Notes: generated by a model from the letters alone, not told the origin. A DNA stretch of 64,000 nucleotides from Methanobacterium sp. UBA44 (GCA_002494885.1 DACV01000002.1:422518-486517); one strand, 5' to 3'; positions 55,030 through 64,000 are shown, counted from the stretch's first letter. Numbers and translations are program-made.

Positions 55030-58000
55030 TTATACTGCATGCAAGTCACCGTTATCATACCAGTAAGTGTCTCCTGATACTGCGTTACCCATTGCAATGC
55101 TCATATAAACTGATGTAGCACCAGCAGGGGCCTTTGCAGCAAGTTCAAGGTAATGCCATGTATTTTCCCCGATATCTGAGAGGTTGACCCATTGGTAGGT
55201 GTATGCTGAATGCCCGCCGCTACTATACCAGTCGTACAGGATGGTGATGGTCTGGCTTCCAAGCGCAGCTACATCCGCCATTACATAAGCGCTGGCAACA
55301 TAATCAGCGCCTGCTGTTACTGGTATGCTGTTACCTGCAAACATCAGCTGGCTGAAACCAGAGCTTGCAACTGCTTTTGCGCTTGCGTTTCCCTCATATT
55401 TAACGCCTGTATCTCTGGTAAGCGTGCAGAGGTAACTGTCAAAACCAGTAAGGTTAGTTTCCACGCCCTGCTGATTAATGGTAAGCAGATTAGGCGAACT
55501 TTGACCCCCTACAGTTACCTGTTGGGTAATGTTATTGTTTGTTTCATTTGTTTCAGCGATTGTATTATTTACGTCTGCTGTAGCACTAATAGTTCTTAAT
55601 CCGGTTATTGCAGGTATCCAGTTAAATGTTACTGTAGTATTTTGCCCGCTGGCAAGACTGCTTATTGTTCGCTGGCCTATCAATGTAGAGCCATCCATTA
55701 GATTTACCAGGAACGAACCAGCATTTGCAGATCCATTGTTTTTCACTGTGAAATTTACAGGATAAGTTGTACCAGCCAGGGGATTGATTGGGACCTGTAA
55801 ATTAGAGATAACAAGATCAGGCATTGTACTGGCTACTGTAATGTAATTAGTTTTTATTTCCTCATCACTACCAGCAGCACTGGTCACAGTAAGTTTAACT
55901 GTATATGTTCCTGTATTGCTGTAGGTATAGCTTGGATTTTGCGCTGTACTGTCCACTGCCCCATCGTTGTTGAAGTCCCACTGATATGTTAATCCACTTC
56001 CAGTAGATTTATCGGTAAATTGCACTGTTAAAGGTGCAGTTCCGCTTGTTGGTGTTGCAGTGAAATTAGCAACTGTAGGGGCAACATTTACTGTAATATA
56101 GCCTGTTTTTGTTAACGAGTTATTTCCCACAGAATTAGTTACGGTTAATTTGACCGTGTATGTTCCAGGTGTATTATAGGTGTACAATGGATTTTTTGAT
56201 GTGCTATCCACTGTTCCGTCATTGTTGAAGTCCCATGAATAAGAGGTTGGGTTCCCAGTGGATTGGTCAGTAAACTGCACCTGTAATGGTGCTGTACCAG
56301 TTACTGGAGCTGCAGTGAAGTTTGCAACTGGAGCAGTATTAGCCACTTCACGCAATCCACCATCATCATACCAGTAAGTGTCTCCTGATACTGCGTTACC
56401 CATTGCAATGCTCATATAAACTGATGTAGCACCAGCAGGAGCCTTTGCAGCAAGTTCAAGGTAATGCCATGTATTTTCCCCGATATCTGAGAGGTTGACC
56501 CATTGGTAGGTGTATGCTGAATGCCCGCCGCTACCATACCAGTCGTACAGGATGGTGATGGTCTGGCTTCCAAGCGCAGCTACATCCGCCATTACATAAG
56601 CACTGGCAATGTAATCTTTACCTGCTGTTACTGGTATGCTGTTACCTGCAAACATCAGCTGGCTGAAACCAGAGCTTGCAACTGCTTTTGCGCTTGCGTT
56701 TCCCTCATATTTAACGCCTGTATCCCTGGTAAGCGTGCAGAGGTAACTGTCAAAACCAGTAAGGTTAGTTTCCACACCCTGCTGATTAATGGTAAGCAGA
56801 TCAGGTAAACTTGCATTAGTTACTGTGATATAATTGGTTTTTATTTCCTCATCTGTCCCCATGGAATTGGTTACTGTTAATTTAACAGTATAGGTACCGG
56901 GACTACCGTAGGTATAGGTCGGATTTTTGCTGTTACTGTCTATGGTCCCGTCGTTGTTAAAGTCCCATGCCCAGGAGGTTGGACTTCCAGTGGACTGGTC
57001 AGTAAACTGTACGGTTAGCGGTGCTGAACCGCTTGCTGGTGCTGCTGTGAAATTAGCAACTGGAACAGAATAGTTTACAGTAATATAACCTGTTCTTGTT
57101 AATGAATTACTTCCCGCAGAATTAGTTACGGTTAATTTAACTGTGTAAGTTCCAGCAGCGCTGTAAGTATAGCTTGGGTTTTTCGCTGTGCTATCCACTG
57201 TTCCGTCATTGTTGAAGTCCCATGCATAAGAAGTCGGGTTTCCTGTGGACTGATCACTAAAGGTTACTGTTAATGGTGCTGTACCAGTTACTGGTGTTGC
57301 AGTGAAATTAGCAACTGGAGCAACGTTTACTGTAATATAATTTGTTTTTGTTAATGAGTTGCTACCTTCAGTATTGGTCACAGTAAGTTTAACTGTGTAA
57401 GTACCAGCAGCATTGTAAGTGTAAACTGGGTTTTTTGCTGTACTATCTACTGTTCCATCGTTGTTGAAATCCCATGAATAGCTAAGTGAACTTCCTGTTG
57501 ACTGGTCGGTAAACTGTACCTGTAAAGGTACCCCTCCGCTTGTTGGTGTTGCTGTGAAGGCTGCTACTGGTCCAGGATTATTCATTGCATTGTACCACTC
57601 GCTGATTGTCCCTGTTTTAACTCCAGTTTGAGCTAAATACTGGATAAATGCAGTAAAGGTAGATATACTAACATCTTCAGTAATACTCGGATTATTTACA
57701 ATGCTATGGAGTAGTATAATAGATGCTGTATTTGTCGCTATTGCCTGATCAACCCATGATTTCCACTGGGCTGTTGTAGTGCTTCTTGTGAAGCCGTTAC
57801 TTGGAAGCTCTAAATAATTTATATTACCATCTGGATTGATTGTTCCTGATTTAATTGTTCTTGCAGTTTTTATTCCCAATCCACTGGCCGCCTGTAGCAC
57901 ATTGCTATTGTATTCCCCATATGGGTATGCAAAATGATATGCGCCCTCTGTAAATCCATTGCTATTAAGCCAGTTTATAGCTGTTTGAATCTCATTAGTA

Positions 58001-59559
58001 ATCTGTGTTGTACTTAAATCTGTCATCCACCAATGGCGGTATGAGTGGTTGGTAATTGTCCAGCCAGCATTCAGCAGTGCAGTAAGCTGTGATTTTGTTA
58101 AATAGCCTGGGTCTCCTACCCAGTCAGTTACAACGTATACGGTTCCTTTTATTCCATATTGCTGCATTATTGGAAATGCAACTGTATACACAGATTCAAG
58201 TCCATCATCGAAGTTTATAATTATCTCAGCTGATGTATTCGGGTTGTTTACATGTATGGTTGCCTGTGAGGTCACGGGTGTTGGTACCTGAGCACTGCTT
58301 ACTGATGCTGTACTTTGAATATTCTGGCCTTCTGTACCCTGATTTACAGTTGCAGTAAATGATGGTTTGAAATGGCTGTTAGCTGCTAAATTAGCCAGGC
58401 TCCAGGTGATTACACCAGCATTGTAGACACCCCCGTTTGTGGCGCTAACAAAGGTCAGTCCAGCAGGTAAAGTAGTTTTTACAACCACACTGGTTGCTGT
58501 ATTTGATCCATTGTTGAATATGTCCAGATTGTAAACAACATTCTCTCCAGGGTTGTAGTTTGTCTTATTAGACGTTATACCAATACTCAAACTGTCGATA
58601 TTTACCCTTTCATTGTACCATTGGCTGATTGTTTCTGTTTTAACTCCAGTTTGATTTATATATTCAATTATTGTCCTGAAATTAGCTACAGTAACATCTT
58701 CAAGATAGACAGGATTACCGGTAACAATATCGTGGAATAGAAAAATAACAGTGTTCCCCTGCGCTATTGATGAATCAAGTTCTGATTGCCACTCGTTTCT
58801 TGTGGTGTCCATTCTGATGAGTATAATTGGAAGCTCTAAGTAATCTGTATCCCCAATGGAGATAGTTCCCCAGTTAACTGTTCTTGCGGTTTTTATCCCT
58901 AAATTACTGGCCACCTGCAGCACATTGTTATTGTACTGACCAAATGGGTATGCAAGGTGATATGCGCCGTCTGCAAATCCATTGCTATTAAGCCAGTCTA
59001 TAGTGGTTTGAATTTCATTAGTAATCTGTGTCGTTGTTAATGATGGTAGGGGGGGATGGTCCCAGGAATGGTTTGCAATTGTCCAGCCAGCATTCTGCAG
59101 CGCAGTAAGCTGTGTTACTGTTAAATATCCTGGTGATCCTATCCAGGCAGGAGTAACGTATACTGTTCCTTTTATTCCATACTGCTGCATTATTGGAAAT
59201 GCAACTGTATATGTAGATTCAAATCCATCATCAAAGGTTATAACTACAGGATCTTCATTGTATGAACTATTTGTTAGCTTATTGCTTGTAGTATTTTGAG
59301 TGGTTTGTGTTGTTGAACTGTTTGTATCTTGTTCATTTACTGTAGTTTGTGGATTTAATGAGGTGTTTTCCACATTATTTTGTTCTTCTTCTGTATTGGC
59401 AGTGCTTGTAGGATCAGAGATAGTTAGATCAGATCCGTTACTGCTTTGTTCACTGGATAGATTACTGGAATCGTCTGCAGCGGAAATACACGTGACACTT
59501 AAACTAAATGCTAAAACAAAGAACAAAAGACAGATAGCGGTTTTATTTTTAAATTTCAT
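55030..59559 (-). CDS. Giant secreted protein with two polysaccharide deacetylase domains and five PKD repeats
   Basis: About 1509 residues. Signal peptide (CLLFFVLAFSLSVTCISA), a Ser/Thr/Gln/Asn linker, NodB domain 1 (about 105-320; TFDDG, NHSWDHP), a DUF11-like unit, NodB domain 2 (about 440-655; NFDDG, NHSYRHW), three PKD repeats, a jelly-roll/carbohydrate-binding-like module (QQGVETNLTGFDSYLC), two more PKD repeats, a CARDB unit (TFNWIP) and a second copy of the jelly-roll module. Probably deacetylates amino sugars in the wall or capsule while bound to glycan. ATG 59559 is preferred over 59598 because the signal peptide follows directly. The frame after the stop stays open for 23 codons (see findings). 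Confidence 0.88.
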   Translation of the reverse strand: MKFKNKTAICLLFFVLAFSLSVTCISAADDSSNLSSEQSSNGSDLTISDPTSTANTEEEQNNVENTSLNPQTTVNEQDTNSSTTQTTQNTTSNKLTNSSYNEDPVVITFDDGFESTYTVAFPIMQQYGIKGTVYVTPAWIGSPGYLTVTQLTALQNAGWTIANHSWDHPPLPSLTTTQITNEIQTTIDWLNSNGFADGAYHLAYPFGQYNNNVLQVASNLGIKTARTVNWGTISIGDTDYLELPIILIRMDTTRNEWQSELDSSIAQGNTVIFLFHDIVTGNPVYLEDVTVANFRTIIEYINQTGVKTETISQWYNERVNIDSLSIGITSNKTNYNPGENVVYNLDIFNNGSNTATSVVVKTTLPAGLTFVSATNGGVYNAGVITWSLANLAANSHFKPSFTATVNQGTEGQNIQSTASVSSAQVPTPVTSQATIHVNNPNTSAEIIINFDDGLESVYTVAFPIMQQYGIKGTVYVVTDWVGDPGYLTKSQLTALLNAGWTITNHSYRHWWMTDLSTTQITNEIQTAINWLNSNGFTEGAYHFAYPYGEYNSNVLQAASGLGIKTARTIKSGTINPDGNINYLELPSNGFTRSTTTAQWKSWVDQAIATNTASIILLHSIVNNPSITEDVSISTFTAFIQYLAQTGVKTGTISEWYNAMNNPGPVAAFTATPTSGGVPLQVQFTDQSTGSSLSYSWDFNNDGTVDSTAKNPVYTYNAAGTYTVKLTVTNTEGSNSLTKTNYITVNVAPVANFTATPVTGTAPLTVTFSDQSTGNPTSYAWDFNNDGTVDSTAKNPSYTYSAAGTYTVKLTVTNSAGSNSLTRTGYITVNYSVPVANFTAAPASGSAPLTVQFTDQSTGSPTSWAWDFNNDGTIDSNSKNPTYTYGSPGTYTVKLTVTNSMGTDEEIKTNYITVTNASLPDLLTINQQGVETNLTGFDSYLCTLTRDTGVKYEGNASAKAVASSGFSQLMFAGNSIPVTAGKDYIASAYVMADVAALGSQTITILYDWYGSGGHSAYTYQWVNLSDIGENTWHYLELAAKAPAGATSVYMSIAMGNAVSGDTYWYDDGGLREVANTAPVANFTAAPVTGTAPLQVQFTDQSTGNPTSYSWDFNNDGTVDSTSKNPLYTYNTPGTYTVKLTVTNSVGNNSLTKTGYITVNVAPTVANFTATPTSGTAPLTVQFTDKSTGSGLTYQWDFNNDGAVDSTAQNPSYTYSNTGTYTVKLTVTSAAGSDEEIKTNYITVASTMPDLVISNLQVPINPLAGTTYPVNFTVKNNGSANAGSFLVNLMDGSTLIGQRTISSLASGQNTTVTFNWIPAITGLRTISATADVNNTIAETNETNNNITQQVTVGGQSSPNLLTINQQGVETNLTGFDSYLCTLTRDTGVKYEGNASAKAVASSGFSQLMFAGNSIPVTAGADYVASAYVMADVAALGSQTITILYDWYSSGGHSAYTYQWVNLSDIGENTWHYLELAAKAPAGATSVYMSIAMGNAVSGDTYWYDNGDLHAV
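55045..55496 (-). repeat. Duplicated module, copy A (near-identical DNA)
   Basis: About 450 bases encoding the C-terminal jelly-roll-like module; matches 56362-56813 with only scattered differences. The high DNA identity points to recent duplication or gene conversion within the gene. Confidence 0.8.
56362..56813 (-). repeat. Duplicated module, copy B
   Basis: Second copy of the 450-base module, between PKD repeats 3 and 4 of the giant deacetylase gene. Pairs with 55045-55496. Confidence 0.8.
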
Positions 59560-59604
59560 GTTATTTATCTCAATTTTTATCCTCTCCTTAATAATCATAA
59601 ATTA

Positions 59605-59638
59605 GTTGTACAACGGATTCTGGGCATAAAAGCCCAGA
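59605..59638 (-). promoter_or_regulatory. Leader palindrome and GC-rich hairpin of the giant deacetylase gene
   Basis: GTTGTACAAC (59605-59614) is a perfect palindrome; next to it TCTGGGC (59619-59625) pairs with GCCCAGA (59632-59638) across ATAAAA. Both lie 46-80 bases before the chosen start codon and stand out against very AT-rich DNA, so an mRNA-leader or operator role is likely. Confidence 0.45.
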
Positions 59639-60048
59639 GAATATTGAATGGTCTTCAGGTGAAATTAAGATTGAAACTGGTTTTAATGTGGTTATCACTG
59701 ATAAATTTAATACTAATTTTGTTTACAATATTAATAATTTTATTAATTTATTATTTAAATTTAACTACTTATGAATTCATCATATTCTTTAGATAAATTA
59801 ATAAATCTAAAATAAACATTCAAAAGGATATACCTCTTCTATACATCTAAAAAAAAATTAAAAAAGCTAAAATATTACAAATTAGGGACAATGGAAGCAT
59901 AAATAAAACAAACATAGCTAATAGATAATATACAAAAAAATAGAGTGATCTACCTGACAGAATTTAAATTTTACCTTATTTCCATTAATCAAATACAAAG
60001 CTAAATAAACTAAAACAAAACATCGGCTGCTTTGTATTCTATGTAAAT

Positions 60049-60138
60049 TAAGATCCCTCGCCTTTTAAAGGGGCGGTATATGGAATTTATGGGTTTAAGA
60101 TAGTCCAGGTGGCCTGATATAAATTAAATTTAATCTTA
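60049..60138. ncRNA. Candidate small structured RNA
   Basis: A GC-richer island in AT-rich DNA. CGCC/GGCG (60059-60075) and CAGG/CCTG (60106-60116) form small hairpins, and TAAGAT (60049-60054) can close with ATCTTA (60133-60138). No known family is recognised and the strand is unknown. The rest of 59639-60163 is featureless. Confidence 0.22.
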
Positions 60139-60163
60139 GCCGGAATTACATCTTAATTACTAT

Positions 60164-60290
60164 TTATAGTTAGATACTTAATTTTTTTGATTATGTTTTA
60201 TTCATTAATGGATTATAGGTTGAAGTCTCATACTCTTTTAAACAGGTTATTTTTTAAATAAAGTTTAATTACTCAGGTTATTCACTATAA
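60164..60290 (-). repeat. 127-129-bp dispersed element, copy 2, with terminal inverted repeats
   Basis: Reverse-complement copy of 18955-19083, bounded by TTATAGT and ACTATAA. It lies in a gene-free stretch 90 bases before the 97-residue protein gene. No clear target-site duplication was found at either copy. Confidence 0.75.
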
Positions 60291-60379
60291 ACTCTATTCA
60301 GTTAAAATTTCCTCAATTTTAAATAGTATTGGAAAGTTTAATAAATTGAATTCATAAAAAAAGTGATAGAGGTGATTTT

Positions 60380-60673
60380 ATGGCGGAAATAGAACTGCTG
60401 GAATTTGGATATTCCATTGAATATGGAAAACATTTCATTAAATTTAATATTAAAGAACTCGAAGAAGAAACAAAGAATAAATTATCATTGATATTACCCA
60501 GCATCCCATTAGAGGATATTAAACGTTTTATAATAGAATCTGATGATGAGAAAGCTTTAAAGATTCTTGAATATTTCCCTGAAGAAGAATATCCATTTAA
60601 TAAAGAAATTCCAGATGAAAAAGAAATTAAAAATATCATGGAAATTGTTAAAGGATATTTAATTAGAGAATAA
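60380..60673 (+). CDS. Small acidic protein of unknown function
   Basis: 97 residues, rich in Glu, Ile and Lys, with an opening strand (IELLEFGYSIEYGKHFIKF) followed by helices. No family recognised. Start is well supported: AGAGGTGAT lies 4 nt before the ATG. Stands alone between gene-free stretches. Confidence 0.65.
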   Translation: MAEIELLEFGYSIEYGKHFIKFNIKELEEETKNKLSLILPSIPLEDIKRFIIESDDEKALKILEYFPEEEYPFNKEIPDEKEIKNIMEIVKGYLIRE

Positions 60674-61390
60674 TTCTTAAAATAAACTTTTTTATTTTTT
60701 AGTTTAAAAATAATTACTCTTACAATATGAGTTCCCTTAGCTTTATCAACAAGAATAACTATGAATTCAAACTATAGCTTGTAAATAAATTAAGCTAAAA
60801 ACAATTAAATTAAAATATTTAAATCGAATGTACACATAATAAAGATACATCTATATCTGAGCATTACCATTAAAAAAAAACTTCTATTATTATTTTAAAT
60901 TTCAAAATATGTTTAATTATAGACGGTTAAATGTCTGCACTTAAATGAATGAAGTTAATCAATTATTAAAACAAGTAAAATCATCATTATGGGATTAATA
61001 ATTATTTATAAACACATTAAAGGCTAATTAAGGTTTTACAGTAATATTAAATATGTAATAATAGGTATATTCTTTTCTTTTTAATTATAAGTAGGATTTA
61101 AATGATTATAATGGTTAGATATTGGTGCAAACATTTTTTTGTTATAAAATAAGTTCTATAAACTTTTAATTATTATAAATCCCATTGATTTTTCATATAA
61201 ATCTGTTTTAACTGGATATTTGCTGGTATTAATAAAATATAAATCATAGTTAATACTAAATAATATATTTAGTATTATCATCTCCATATATTAAAATTTT
61301 AATATCTTTAAATTATCTAAATCTCCTTCAAAATGTTCTTTATAACTAACAATAAAAATTAATAGAATTAAAATCCTAAAAAAAGGAGGT
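60674..61390. other. Intergenic stretch
   Basis: About 700 bases, extremely AT-rich. No frame, repeat or strong hairpin was seen; the end carries the ribosome site of the zinc-ribbon gene. Confidence 0.6.
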
Positions 61391-61393
61391 TTG

Positions 61394-61726
61394 ATGGTGT
61401 TTTGCCCAAATTGCAAATCTAATTACCTGGAAAATATTGAATTCTGCACCAGATGCGGAGTAAGATTAATAGCAGAAAATATGCGCTGCCCTGAATGTGG
61501 TTTATTAATTCCTTCTTCAACACAAAAATGCTTAAACTGCGGCGAATTAATCCAAAAGCCAGTGGAGAAGAAAAGAATTAAAGATATATTAGAAACTATA
61601 TCCCAGATACCCAGAGAATTAAAGAATTTTAGATGGGACAATGGATTCGTAATGACCAATCTTGTGATAATCGTTGGAATAATGGGAATAGTGGTAATAA
61701 TAATGCTTATAATGAATTATTTTTGA
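61394..61726 (+). CDS. Double zinc-ribbon, C-terminally anchored membrane protein
   Basis: About 110 residues. Two zinc ribbons in tandem (CPNCKS...CTRCG and CPECG...CLNCG), a basic helical linker and one C-terminal transmembrane helix, so the ribbons face the cytoplasm. Similar small proteins are common in Methanobacteriales; function unknown. GGAGGT precedes the start; ATG 61394 is chosen, GTG 61397 is possible. Convergent with the next gene, four bases between stops. Confidence 0.7.
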   Translation: MVFCPNCKSNYLENIEFCTRCGVRLIAENMRCPECGLLIPSSTQKCLNCGELIQKPVEKKRIKDILETISQIPRELKNFRWDNGFVMTNLVIIVGIMGIVVIIMLIMNYF

Positions 61727-61730
61727 TATA

Positions 61731-62912
61731 TCAGTGCTTGTTTATTGAACCCTTCTTTTTAGCATTAAGCTTATCAAAAATCAGTATCACATCATTTAAT
61801 GGGCTGAAGACAATATTATATTGATCAGTAACCCTCACCCATGTATACACTTCTTTAACCCTATTATAAACCTTATTTTTTAATTCAAGATGATTATGTG
61901 CATTATTTTCCACATGATCTAACTGCTCACTTAATTCACCATCATCCTGGAAATAAATAGCACCTTTACCACAGACTTCCCAATTGAATACATTATCATG
62001 TGCAATAATCAAATTTCTGGATATCATCCCCTCTAAAAGAGAAGGATTAGTTCCCCCAACAGAATGGCCGTGGATATATGCATTACAGTTCTGTCTTAAC
62101 ATATGCAGAAGTTCAGGATCATATATTCCACCAGTAAAAATTATTTTTTCTCTTTTTGAAGAATTATCTACAATACTTTTAATCAGATGCTCGTATTTAG
62201 GGTCGGCAAAATCTCCAACCACTATTAAAGGCTTTTCTGTGCTGCTTCCTATATATCCTTTGATGATAGTTTCAATGTTATTTTCTGGTTCTAACCTGGC
62301 AACAACCAGGTAGTAACTGGGGTTTATTTTAACATTTTTCAATTTCTCTGGAAGTTTTTGCGAACTCCATTCCACCTTTTGAACTTCGTTGGCTCCATAG
62401 GGAATAAAAATGGAATTTATATTATATTTATTATCCAGATATTTTTTAATCTCATTTGAATCTGTTATAACCCTATTTGACCAGAAAACAGCAATCCTCT
62501 CGCTTATTTTAAGTAAAAATTTTACTAATGAGTTGAATTTACTCCTTTTCCATTCAATTCCATCTGGATTAACAAATAACTTTTTACCAAATAACCTGGG
62601 TATAAAAAAGAAAAGCGATGCGCTGTAACCAAGCATATAAATACAATCAGCCCTTCTACTTGCCCATAGAAGAGAATATCCATCATAGAAAAATTCGTAT
62701 AATATTCTTAATGCTGGATTATCATGAGATTTTAATGGAAAATAAAAAAGATTAACCCCTTTATATTCCTCTATTTTTTGATCTGAATGTTCACAGCTTA
62801 CATATATATCATGTCCTTTTTTTACCAGTTCAGTACTTATGATCTCAGTGAATGTTTCAAATCCTCCATACTTTGCAGGTATTCCCCTTGATCCAATAAT
62901 TGCAATTTTCAT
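61731..62912 (-). CDS. Glycosyltransferase family 4 with DUF1972 N-terminal domain
   Basis: 393 residues. The N-terminus AIIGSRGIPAKYGGFETF is the signature of DUF1972-type (rhamnosyltransferase-like) enzymes; NPDGIEWKRSKF and the C-terminal GGTNPSLLEGM (donor site) complete the family. With dTDP-rhamnose genes in the same window a rhamnosyl donor is plausible but unproven. Divergent from a family-2 glycosyltransferase across a 350-base AT-rich gap. Confidence 0.87.
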   Translation of the reverse strand: MKIAIIGSRGIPAKYGGFETFTEIISTELVKKGHDIYVSCEHSDQKIEEYKGVNLFYFPLKSHDNPALRILYEFFYDGYSLLWASRRADCIYMLGYSASLFFFIPRLFGKKLFVNPDGIEWKRSKFNSLVKFLLKISERIAVFWSNRVITDSNEIKKYLDNKYNINSIFIPYGANEVQKVEWSSQKLPEKLKNVKINPSYYLVVARLEPENNIETIIKGYIGSSTEKPLIVVGDFADPKYEHLIKSIVDNSSKREKIIFTGGIYDPELLHMLRQNCNAYIHGHSVGGTNPSLLEGMISRNLIIAHDNVFNWEVCGKGAIYFQDDGELSEQLDHVENNAHNHLELKNKVYNRVKEVYTWVRVTDQYNIVFSPLNDVILIFDKLNAKKKGSINKH

Positions 62913-63265
62913 TTAAGTCCCCATAACAATATTTGACATTAATAAATTTCCTTATTAACTTATTAATTATTAAGGTAATAATAATATATATAATTTATTA
63001 TTGATTACATGTGCAAATATTAAAATGTAAACAAAAAAAGCTACTTATATTAGTTATTTTTTAATTTTAACTAATATAATATGTTAAATTAAATATAAAC
63101 AGCTTAATAGTTATTGAAAATGCATAAATAACTCAATTATAAAAATAAATGATTATACATAACTTAATTATGAATAATAAAGTATATATAATTGTAATAC
63201 ATTAATATTATAATATAATAACTATCGTATTTCATGGTTAGATCTAGGCATAAAGGTTGATAAAT
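62913..63265. other. Divergent promoter region
   Basis: AT-rich stretch between two divergent glycosyltransferase genes. It must hold both promoters; no specific operator or repeat could be singled out. Confidence 0.5.
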
Positions 63266-63952
63266 ATGATTAAAACAGTTGCTATTTTACCAGCATATAA
63301 TGAAGAAATATCAATAGGGAGTATGGTTTTAAGCACGCAAAAATTTGTTGACAGGGTAATAGTTGTAGATGATGGAAGTAATGATAATACCAGTGAAATA
63401 GCAAAAATAGCCGGAGCAAAAGTAATAAAACATTTGATTAATAAAGGAAAAGGAGCCGCTCTTAAAACTGGATTTAAAAATGTAAAAGATTATGATATAA
63501 TAGTCACCATGGATTCTGATGGCCAGCACAATCCCATGGAAATCCCAAAGATTATTGACCCAATATTAAATGGTAAAGCAGATATTGTTAACGGAAGCAG
63601 GTATATAAACGGTCAGGATAAAGAAACACCATTTTATAGGAGAATCGGCCAAAAAACACTGGACAAAGCAACATTTTTAAATAGCGGAATCAACATCACC
63701 GATAGTCAGAGTGGATTCCGCGCATTTGCAAGGCATACAATTTCTGCCTTCAGATTTAAATCTTCAGATTATAGCATTGAAAGCGAAATGATAAGGGATG
63801 TGGCTAAGAACGGATTTCAAATTAAAGAAGTAGGGATTGGAGTAAGATACGATGTAAATGGCTCCACCAAAAATCCAATAAGTCATGGAATGGGAGTTTT
63901 AATGAAGATATTGCTTGATATGGGATACTATAAACGGAAAGATCGAAAATAA
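63266..63952 (+). CDS. Glycosyltransferase family 2 (dolichol-phosphate mannose synthase-like)
   Basis: About 228 residues, GT-A fold: VAILPAYNEEISIGSMV, the nucleotide motif VVDDGSNDNTSE, DxD in TMDSDGQHNP, and the acceptor loop ITDSQSGFRAFARHT. It lacks the C-terminal transmembrane pair that its broken paralogue at 47408-48106 has. Probably moves a sugar from a nucleotide donor to a polyprenyl phosphate for surface glycan synthesis. ATG 63266 is preferred to the TTG at 63257; AGGTTGAT lies just upstream. Confidence 0.88.
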   Translation: MIKTVAILPAYNEEISIGSMVLSTQKFVDRVIVVDDGSNDNTSEIAKIAGAKVIKHLINKGKGAALKTGFKNVKDYDIIVTMDSDGQHNPMEIPKIIDPILNGKADIVNGSRYINGQDKETPFYRRIGQKTLDKATFLNSGINITDSQSGFRAFARHTISAFRFKSSDYSIESEMIRDVAKNGFQIKEVGIGVRYDVNGSTKNPISHGMGVLMKILLDMGYYKRKDRK

Positions 63953-64000
63953 CAGTTATTTAAATATTTCATTTTTTTTATATTATTTAATAAGCAATTA

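Noticed and set aside
1..64000. tRNA, rRNA, insertion sequence or CRISPR array
   Set aside because: No T-loop-like or rRNA-like segment, transposase frame or regular direct-repeat array was found on reading both strands by eye; a covariance-model search would be needed to exclude small RNAs.

Overview
This window looks like chromosomal DNA of a methanogenic archaeon of the order Methanobacteriales, most likely a Methanobacterium-type genome. That assignment is inference. The non-coding DNA is very AT-rich. Ribosome-binding sites of the GGAGGTGAT type alternate with apparently leaderless genes that have TATA-like boxes about 25-30 nt before the ATG. The housekeeping genes (valS, aroA, nth) are accompanied by large DUF11/PKD/cadherin-like surface proteins, a NikR regulator, cobM and a DUF166 protein, which is typical of this order. 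No rRNA, tRNA, CRISPR array, cas cluster or insertion sequence was recognised.

Layout. 1-9.5 kb: a secreted polysaccharide deacetylase (cut by the window edge), then a polysaccharide block of two family-4 glycosyltransferases flanking a large DUF2206-type membrane protein, and two divergent sugar-nucleotide epimerases. 9.6-16 kb: a decayed coiled-coil/membrane gene, then a minus-strand run valS - aroA - small GTPase - exonuclease V-like nuclease - nth. 16-24 kb: a signalling region with two histidine kinases in opposite orientation that share stretches of identical DNA, a histidine-rich membrane protein, a single-domain response regulator, and a receiver protein fused to a degenerate kinase core. 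24-31 kb: small membrane or secreted proteins and a metal ABC transporter (substrate-binding, ATPase, permease) divergent from nikR. 31-38.5 kb: the dTDP-L-rhamnose genes rfbB, rfbC, rfbA and rfbD, interrupted by a convergent methyltransferase and adjoined by cobM and a DUF166 ferredoxin-like gene. 38.6-46.8 kb: three large cell-surface proteins with one shared C-terminal anchor signal. 47-53.2 kb: an accessory patch of broken glycosyltransferase and WecC fragments, a transglutaminase-like protein, a HEPN/MNT toxin-antitoxin pair bracketed by 19-bp direct repeats, an AAA ATPase behind three exact-period 34-bp repeats, and a frameshifted AlbA_2-type regulator remnant. 53.6-64 kb: a hemerythrin-like protein, a 1522-residue double deacetylase surface protein, small proteins, and two more glycosyltransferases.

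Much of the window serves the cell envelope: it makes dTDP-rhamnose and epimerised sugars, transfers sugars, builds large surface proteins and apparently remodels wall polysaccharide (probably pseudomurein or its decorations; inferred). The most interesting unexplained features are a two-copy 127-129-bp element with terminal inverted repeats, the 34-bp repeats before the ATPase, a palindrome TGTGA-N6-TCACA shared between surface-gene promoters and another intergenic site, a hairpin that encloses an 11-codon reading frame with a perfect ribosome-binding site, and the receiver/pseudokinase protein.
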